Positions 57,309 to 64,000 of a stretch of DNA of 64,000 nt are shown one piece after another. A program made the translations under genes and the position numbers. The stretch's first letter is position 1. Every line of letters begins with the position of its first letter. This stretch comes from Onchidella celtica (taxonomy: Eukaryota > Mollusca > Gastropoda > Systellommatophora > Onchidiidae), in the NCBI GenBank assembly GCA_963931925.1, contig OZ007579.1:49612119-49676118 (forward strand), given 5' to 3'. The notes beneath the pieces were generated by a model. That model was given only the letters and a program-made list of their open reading frames with translations, searched no databases and was not told the DNA's origin.

Positions 57309-58869
57309 TTAAGGTAACCGTGATAATAGGTCGGCATGGACATTATCTCCACCAGGAATGGCCTTTATAATGAAGCGGTATTCCTGAAGGGCCAGACTCC
57401 ATCTGGTCAAACGAGCGTTCTTGGCTCGGTTCGATTTTAAAAATAACAACGGTTTATGGTCTGTCTCGATGACGAATTCCGTCATAAGTAGGTAGCGGGA
57501 AAACGCGTCTACGGCGTATACAATCGCCAGGCATTCTCGCTCTATAATAGCGAATCTCTGCTCTCTCGGAAGTAATTTCCGGCTAGCGTACATACAAGGG
57601 CGCAATAAGCCATCTCTTGCCTGAAGCAAAACAGCTCCAATTCCTTGGTCCGACGCGTCAGTTCGGACGGTGAAGGTGCGCCTAATATTCGGTAGGATAA
57701 GCAGCGGCGAACTGGAGAACAGTTGCTGCACTGTCGCGAGCGCGGTGGCGCACTGCGTATTCCAGGTAATTTTGTTGGGTCTGTCTTTTCTTGTAAGATC
57801 GGATAACGGGGCCGTAAGGGCCGAAAAATTAGGAACGAATTTCCGATAATAGCTTAAGAAGCCTAACAGGCTACGAACCTGCTTCTTAGTATGAGGAGCC
57901 TGGAGTTTTAAAATCTTACTTATCTTACTGTCGTCCGGTGTTTGGACGCCTTTGGCGATAGTATGTCCCAGAAAGTTAATCTGCGTATAACCCAGGAAGA
58001 CTTTGCTAGGCTTAGCTGTAAGCCCGGCATCTCGAAGTTTACTAAGCACTTGACGAAGTGCTTCTAAGTGGCCTTTCCAATCCATATGGAAAGCGCAAAT
58101 GTCGTCAAAGTAGCTTAGGACGCATGGTGTCTGCTGCAATAGGATGTTCATCATCCTCACAAATGTCGCTGGTGCCGTTACGAGACCGAATGGCATGAAT
58201 CTCCATTGCATGAGACCCATAGGGGTCTGAAACGCTGTGTACTGTTTACTGGCCTCTTCCATTGGGATTTGCCAGTAGCCTTTAGCCAAATCTATTTTCG
58301 AAAACACGGACGACTCGGCCAATCGCGCAAATAGATCTTCCTGATTCGGGATAGGTGCAGCATCGTAAATGGTTAGAGCGTTAAGCTTCCTGTAATCGAT
58401 ACAAAATCTAACGGAACCGTCTGTTTTCTTTACTAGTACAATCGGCGAGCAGTAAGGGCTCGTCGAGCGCTCAATGACTCCTAAGGTGAGCATCTTTTCC
58501 ACCTCGGACTGTATGGTGTCGTGCGCTTGCAGCGGGCGCGGGTAGGGTTTGACAAACACGGGTACGTCCGAGTGCAACCGGATGACATGTTGAACTAAGG
58601 ATGTTTTACCCGGCAAATCAGTGAATACTGGCGAAAACTCCCGAACAAGATTCATGATGTCCTGTGTCTTACTTTGATCCAGCTCTGGATTGATATTAAC
58701 GGAAGTCGCGTCCTCTGTGGCTTGCAAGCATAGGAGCGATCTAGTCATAGATAATGGCTCCCGGTCGTTGTCATCGATAGTGACCATCGCTGCGTTTGCT
58801 TGTGCCACAACATGGCATGAATGATCGTGATGAGTTTTATCATCGGTAATATACTTTTTCAACATATTA
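57309..58869 (-). CDS. Ty3/Gypsy pol, reverse transcriptase and RNase H part
   Basis: On the minus strand, a linker starting NMLKKYITDD is followed by the RT fingers (RFCIDYRKLN), palm (FSKIDLAKGYWQIP), MPFGLVTAPATF, and the catalytic SYFDDI. The thumb follows (FLGHTIAKG, LLGFLSYYRKFVPNFS), then RNase H (RTDASDQGIGAVL, ERECLAIVYAV, ETDHKPLLFL) and an end at ADLLSRLP before a stop. The frame is open to an ATG at 59057, but everything beyond 58869 belongs to an inserted transposon, so that start is not the native one. The integrase-coding part lies upstream, beyond the insertion, giving IN-RT-RH order. The retained motifs look intact, but the gene is interrupted. Confidence 0.85.
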
Positions 58870-59770
58870 GAGAGTCCGCGCATAAACGTGACGTCGGCGA
58901 AAGTTACCCAACACGGAGGAATTTGTCCATTTTCGCACTCTCTTGGGTCGCGCTTAGTTGCGATTCGGCTGTGAGAGTTACGAAAGTAACTTTGCAACTT
59001 TGTCGATACGGAGCTTCTGTTTGTGAACTTTTCACCTGGAAACAAGCTTTTTTTCACGATATGAATGGATTTTTATGACATATTAACCTTTTTTCTTGCT
59101 AATTTGATGGCCATTTTTTCCTGCCCATGACTGTTGTGTTAACTAATCTTCATTTCTCAACATGTGGTAAAACTCGATTTCGCTGTGGTAGCGTAGCATC
59201 CTTGTGGTAGTGTAGCGCCCTACTTGTTCATGTTCGCATGGCCTTTATCGAAGTGGGGCTGCCTTCCCGATTCAGAACTTTAAAATCAGATTAATCTTCG
59301 TTCCGTAATCCTGTTGGTACCACAGTATTGTGGACACGACTTTATTCTGACAACTTACTAACATTTATCCTTTTTTTTTACAATAGGAGGGCGCAATCAC
59401 GGGCAAGCTTGAAAAAAATGTGTCTGACTGCGAACGTAGATTTAGGTCACACTGATTTCGTTGTTCATTCAACTTTCTGAAAGAGAGAGAGAAGGGGCGG
59501 GGGGGGGGTGGAAATGGTACACCTCGTGATTACATAGGTCTAATGCAAAAGATGTACAAAAAAATGTAGCCGCAGAGAGATGGACCAACAGGCTGTGAGC
59601 CAAAGACTTTTTGAAAACATACTTTCAAGTCCCAGAATTTGGCCATATTCAAACACCGCTAAGTCAGTGCGACACGTGTGTGTCGTACGACGAGGTAACA
59701 TGGAAGGCTCATAAAAGCAAATGATGCACAGACTTCTAATGCCAAATAAAAACTATTTGCTGAGCATGGG

Positions 59771-60165
59771 GATGTTGTAGTGACAACGATGGGTTTGCAG
59801 GCAAAGGTCATCGCTCCATGTCTAAATGCACTGGCGTCATGTTACAAAAAGAAACGTGTATGTCCATAACTTTTCAATCCACAACCTGGCCATTAAAGAT
59901 GACGTGGAATGCTTCTTGTGGCATGAGGTGGAAGGAAAGCTAATGCCCAATGAATTCGCATCTTGTGTGTCTTACAACTTGGGAGCTACAAAAGGTGCAT
60001 CCAGTACATCGAGGGCTGTACCTGCGAGAAGAGCAACCTTATTCTGGCCAAGGCTCTTCTCCGCTTTTCAAGACTAAGAGCTACTTACATGGAGCAGAAG
60101 TATTTAAAGAAGGGTCACACTATAGCGGGATATGACTGCGTGCATTCAGCAGTATTGTTCCACCG
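59771..60165 (+). pseudogene. Degenerate DDE-transposase-like fragment
   Basis: In three successive frames (at least two frameshifts) the text reads VVVTTMGLQAKVIAPCLNAL, then VHNFSIHNL and FLWHEVEGKLMPNEFASC, then NLILAKALLRF and EQKYLKKGHTIAGYDCVHSA. An EQKYL..GHT....D.VHS signature after a HNF....W.E.EG...NEF block is one I know from a transposase-like protein family common in invertebrate genomes, whose formal name I cannot give. It lies in the larger unit of the composite transposon and is absent from the shorter unit. Confidence 0.55.
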
Positions 60166-60480
60166 CACGAAAAGAGAGAGAGAGAGAGAGAGAGAGAGAA
60201 GTAGGAAGTCATTGAGAACAAAGAGAGGGGGCTGGGTGAACGAGGAAAGAGATAAAACGTGAGAGCGAAAAAACGAAAGAGAAAGAAATAAAGAAAAGTG
60301 GAGAGGAGGGCGGACGGGTGAGAAAGAGAGAGGGGGAGGGGGAGATGGGTGAAGAGAGGGAGGGCCGAGAGATGAGACCTGGTAAGAGGAATTATATAGA
60401 AGGAAGGAGGAAAAAGGGGGAAAGCATGGAAGGAATGGATGAATGAAAAGGCGGAAAGAATGAGCCGAAAAGGCTGAAAG
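60165..60480. repeat. (GA)n-rich purine tract
   Basis: GAGA microsatellite at 60175-60205, then purine-rich GAAAGA/GGGAGG text to 60480. The long minus-strand frame over it is compositional. Confidence 0.85.
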
Positions 60481-61221
60481 AGAAAGTCTGCAGGTTTTTG
60501 TTTTTCTTTTTTAAAGTTTATTTTTAATTGATAAACCGTCTTTTTTAATTCCCACAATATAAAGAACTAGATAACCTACCGGGCATTGGAATAAACAATC
60601 ATGTGCTCCCCCCCCCCCCCATCTCTCTCTCTCTCATATAATAATATTAATAAACTACAGTCTTGCTTCAGAACTCATGCGCACCAGAACACTACGCACC
60701 AAACTGAACGCTTGATACGGTTTCTTTTTATGACATGCACGGTACTATATATTACGAAACAAACATGCAAAGATACAGATGTTATATAACAATAAACATT
60801 GTTATTGTTTTTAAATATATGCTTGAAGTAAACAACTTTTAATTATAGCCATCATCTTCCTTATCTCAATTGCCACCTTCCTGCCAAATTTAAGGCCTGA
60901 AGAGTGTATAGTTTGGTCAGTGACTCATGCCAAAGGTTGCAAGTTAGTGAAATATTAATAGATTGCCCATGCATTGTATGTTTTTTAATGTTTTTATGTG
61001 TCTATATGGAACGTCTTTAACGTCTTCTAGTTTACTTCATTGCTGTTACCCGTCTTCCATTTTCTCCAAATATTTTTCCACTTTTACTAAAGTCACTTTA
61101 TATCCGTCCTGTCGCTATACAACTTCATCCATGTCTGGTACACACCTGATTTGCCCTCGAAAACTAGCCTTCACAAAGGCAAAACGAAAACATGCCTGGA
61201 TAAAGAGGTTTGCTGGCCAGT

Positions 61222-61276
61222 GAGAGAGAGGAAATGCGCACAATAAAACCGCCTTAAGGATAAGGAGGTTTTATCG
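61222..61276. repeat. Short hairpin with ATAAAACC arms
   Basis: GCGCACAATAAAACCGCCTTA pairs with TAAGGAGGTTTTATCGTGCGG around a short loop. A third, inverted partial copy (GAGGTTTTATTATGCGGA) is at about 61486-61503. Probably the ends of a small element. Confidence 0.55.
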
Positions 61277-62953
61277 TGCGGATTTCGGGTCAGCAAACCT
61301 GCTAAACACCTAAAACATAATTGTAATCATAATCATCAGGATGAGACATCAGGCAGTGTATTAAGTTGTAAAAGCAAATGTATACTAGTGAGAAAATTTC
61401 AAGAATCTGCGACCTGTGGTTTGGAATAAATCAGTTTTTTCCTTCTCCTGTAAAATTTCCCAAACCAGCTTTGTGAGGTTTTATTATGCGGACGACGACA
61501 TGTAGCTTAGTTAAGCCACCTTCGTTGAACAGCCGCTGCAGTGCACATGAATCACTATTGTTCTATTTTTTTTTTACACTTGAAAAAGGTGAAAGCTGAA
61601 AATTTGTGTATTTTCCTGTTTTCTTTTTAGTTTGCTTTGTATCGTCTGAGTTTTATTTCTCACGCAGGGCTTCGCTACATACAACTATTTCTTTTTGCCC
61701 AATTTTGACAATCAGTGAATTAGTAGGGAAGACGCCGGAAGGAGTGATGCATGCAAGGCTAGCCTAGCGTCCTTTCTGGTCTGCTGTTCCACGCGAATAA
61801 GCTCCCGTCTCTCCCCTTAGCACCGAACAGCACGTCGATGCGCCTCCCTACGATAATGATTGTTTCACGATGCACTTCGGGTGGTTTATAGACAGTCCGC
61901 GCATATACGCACCGTCGGCGGAAGTTACGCAACGCGGAGGAATTTGTCCGTTATCGCACTATTTTGGGTCGCGCTTTGTGGCGATTCGGCTATGACAGAT
62001 ACGAAAGTGACGTTGGAACTGCTGTCATTACGGAGCCAAAATTTTTGAACTTTTCATCCAGAAGCAAGCTTTTTTTTCACGGTATGTATGGACCTTATGA
62101 CATATTAACCTTTTTTCGTGCGAATTTGATGGCCATTTTTTCCTGCCCATGACTGTTGTGTTAATTAATCTTCATTTCTCAACATGTGGTAAAACCCGAT
62201 TTCGCTGTGGTAGCGTAGCATCCTTGTGGTAGTGTAGCGCCCTACTTTTTCATGTTCGCATGGCCTTTATCGAAGTGCGGCTGCCTTCCCGATTCAGAAC
62301 TTTAAAATCAGATTAATCTTCGTTCCGTAACCCTGTTGGTACAACATTATTGTGAACAAGACTTTATTCTGACAACCTATGAACATTTATCTTTTTTCTT
62401 TTACAAATATATGAATTTCCCGGCATTATCCGGGATAAAACTGTGAACCCACCCTTCCATCTCTCTCTCTCTCTCTTTGGTCTAGAAAGCTTCCCATATT
62501 TTACAGTCGTACTGCAGATTTCATGCGCACCAGAGCACTATGCACTCATTTCTGGTAGGGAAATGGCGCGCACTGAATTGAACGCATATTAATACATCGT
62601 TTCCGGTGCGGTGAGCTTATTACAGGGAGCCAAAACAAAGATCATTGTATTTTACTTTTTTACGACTTTTAATTTAAAAATACCTGAAACTTGAATTAAC
62701 ACAATCAGTCGATAGAAAAGCGATTGAACTAGATTTACTGACACATAAGAAAATTAATTTTATAACTTTTGAAACTGTCATTTAGGTTGTAAAGTCGAGT
62801 AAAATATGGGGCAAAACTGCACCACAATGAATACCGAACAGCACGTAGGTGCGCGGAGTGTCCTTCGCTACGATAAGGTGTGCATTACGATGCGCTTCGG
62901 GTGGCTTTTGATAAGTAACTTTAGGCCAACGTGATGCCCCGGCGCGGACTCTC

Positions 62954-63999
62954 TATTAATATGGTACACCTTATCGTTACCACGTATGGTAATGAGATAA
63001 TTAACTCTGGAGAGTCGCTTTTTAACTAGAAAGGGGCCTTTCCAAGTGAGGAGTAGCTTGTTATTCGTTTCTGGTAGCAGCACCAATGCCCGATCTCCGA
63101 CTGACAGGGTTCTTAACCGACTACCCCGATCGCGATATCCTATAAATGACCTGGTCCGTAAGCATGCAAATTGTCGAGCCAGGTCGCATGCATTAACTAT
63201 TCTATGTCGGAGATCGACTATGTACTGATACGCGGATCGCGTATCAGGAACGTCGGTATCAGAACCGGCGTATAAATCGCGTAAAATGGCCATCGGGCCA
63301 CGTGGTTTTCGACCGTATAACAGTTCAAACGGGGAAAAACCCATTGTCGCATTTGGGAGTTCCCTATATGCGAACAAGATGGCCGGAAGTCGACGGTCCC
63401 AGTCACCAGGTCTATCGGCGGAAACGCGTGCCAGCATAGTTTTCATGGTGGCATTCCAGCGCTCGCAACAGCCATTGGACTGTGGATGGTATGGCGACGT
63501 AAGTTTCTGCCTAATGCCCGTGAGTTCCAATACTTTCCTGAAAAGGTCAGAGGTGAATTGCGGACCTCTATCGGACAATAATTCGGACGGGAATCCGACA
63601 CGTGTGAATATGGTCACCAATGCCTCGGCGACGTGATCGGCCGATATTTCCTTTAAAGGGACAGCCTCAGGCCAACGGGTGGCATAATCGATTACTGATA
63701 GAATAAACCGATGGCCTTTATCCGACTTCGGTAATGGCCCGACGACGTCGACGGCAACTCGCTGAAATGGAGTGGAAACCGGCGGCATCTCTTGTATAGG
63801 TGCCCGCGAAGTTTTTCCTTTGGGGGTTCTTTTCTGGCATGTATCGCAACGCGACACATAGCTATTTATGTCCCCGTAAACCCCGGGCCAAAAAAACTGA
63901 GACAGGACTCTCGATTTTGTTCTCGCTTTGCCTTGGTGGCCCGCCAATGGCGTGTCGTGCGCGAGGCGGATGATGTCTCGGCGAAATGATCTCGGTATG
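62954..63999 (-). CDS. Ty3/Gypsy pol, integrase part (5' end outside the window)
   Basis: The frame is open through the window end; upstream of the first Met (63947) it still reads integrase text (DIIRLAHDTPLAGHQG), so the CDS is partial. The zinc-binding HHCC region uses AHD...GH and CDTCQK. The DDE core is AVDVVGPL, LSDRGPQFTS and NGCCERWN. Later come YRELPNATMGFSPFELLYGR and a GPF module (WKGPFLV). Native sequence stops at HIN; the last about 28 codons of the open frame (62953-62868) lie in the inserted transposon. The gene is upstream of RT on the same strand, unlike the usual RT-RH-IN Gypsy order. Confidence 0.85.
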
Positions 64000-64000
64000 A

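Larger units (their letters stand above)
58870..62953. mobile_element. Composite DNA transposon (two units) inserted in Gypsy pol
   Basis: The left end GAGAGTCCGCGC at 58870 and the right end GCGCGGACTCTC ending at 62953 are inverted repeats, with imperfect pairing to about 38 bases. They are flanked by TATTA at 58865-58869 and 62954-62958. Inside, a second left end (GACAGTCCGCGCATAT at about 61887) follows directly on a right-end segment (61820-61886, like 62835-62905, lacking its last about 48 bases). So unit 1 is 58870-61886 and unit 2 is 61887-62953. Left parts 58870-59385 and 61887-62400 are about 80-90 percent alike by eye. Confidence 0.8.

Noticed and set aside
58870-59057. Native N-terminus of the Gypsy RT protein at the ATG 59057
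   Set aside because: This piece lies outside the TATTA duplication and is repeated at 61887-62100 as transposon end sequence, so the ATG belongs to the inserted transposon.
60120-60557. 145-codon minus-strand ORF rich in Ser, Leu and Phe
   Set aside because: Translation of a purine-rich GA tract read on the opposite strand.
62868-62953. Native C-terminus of integrase
   Set aside because: The last codons of the open frame are the right end of the inserted transposon, beyond its target duplication.
57309-63947. Two separate Gypsy elements, one giving RT and one giving integrase
   Set aside because: Frame continuity across the duplication and the lack of LTR or polypurine tract between them favour one element; final proof needs an uninterrupted copy.

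Overview
The window reads as animal nuclear DNA, most likely from a gastropod mollusc and possibly a conoidean (venomous) snail. It is AT-rich, has almost no long open frames, is saturated with retroelements, SINEs, DNA transposons and minisatellites, and carries no prokaryotic-type gene organisation. The gastropod call rests on two short secreted-peptide genes (67-294 and 47623-47402, minus) that share a near-identical signal and pro-region but have unrelated mature tails with cysteines, the pattern of venom peptide families. It is an inference, not a species identification.

Layout. 0-7.7 kb: peptide gene 1, a duplicated 0.55 kb repeat, an L1-like LINE with another LINE nested in it, a TTG-rich block with a 49-bp minisatellite, and an RLE-type LINE remnant. 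7.7-13 kb: microsatellites, a small MITE, a solo LTR (family A), a fold-back element and a tRNA-derived SINE. 13.0-17.05 kb: a complete-looking APE/RT/RNase H LINE with an intact 1277-residue ORF and an 11-bp target duplication. 17-22.2 kb: mostly unrecognised, with SINEs and a LINE tail containing a dead mariner. 22.2-25.2 kb: an unusual DNA transposon with terminal inverted repeats and many copies of one GACAAAACGCC motif. 25.3-31.6 kb: decayed LINE copies cut by a second solo LTR and a SINE. 31.6-39.1 kb: a coding desert with 35-, 38- and 39-bp tandem arrays. 39.7-41.1 kb: two Helitrons head to tail. 41.2-43.75 kb: a small basic secreted-protein gene whose last exon is split by a third solo LTR. 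44.3 kb: a possible acidic secreted peptide. 46.2-49.4 kb: peptide gene 2 inside a pair of inverted repeat arms. 52.2-54.8 kb: an inverted relative of the TTG-rich block, with 40- and 25-bp minisatellites. 55.5-64 kb: a minus-strand Ty3/Gypsy element of LTR family A, with integrase upstream of reverse transcriptase (Gmr1-like order), its pol split by a 4.1-kb composite DNA transposon.

The coding content that could matter to the host is small: two paralogous peptide precursors, one broken basic peptide gene and one acidic secreted ORF, three of the four within 41-48 kb. Everything else with recognisable protein similarity belongs to transposable elements. Exact element boundaries were obtained by matching target-site duplications by eye. 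All family names come from motif recognition, not from a database search.
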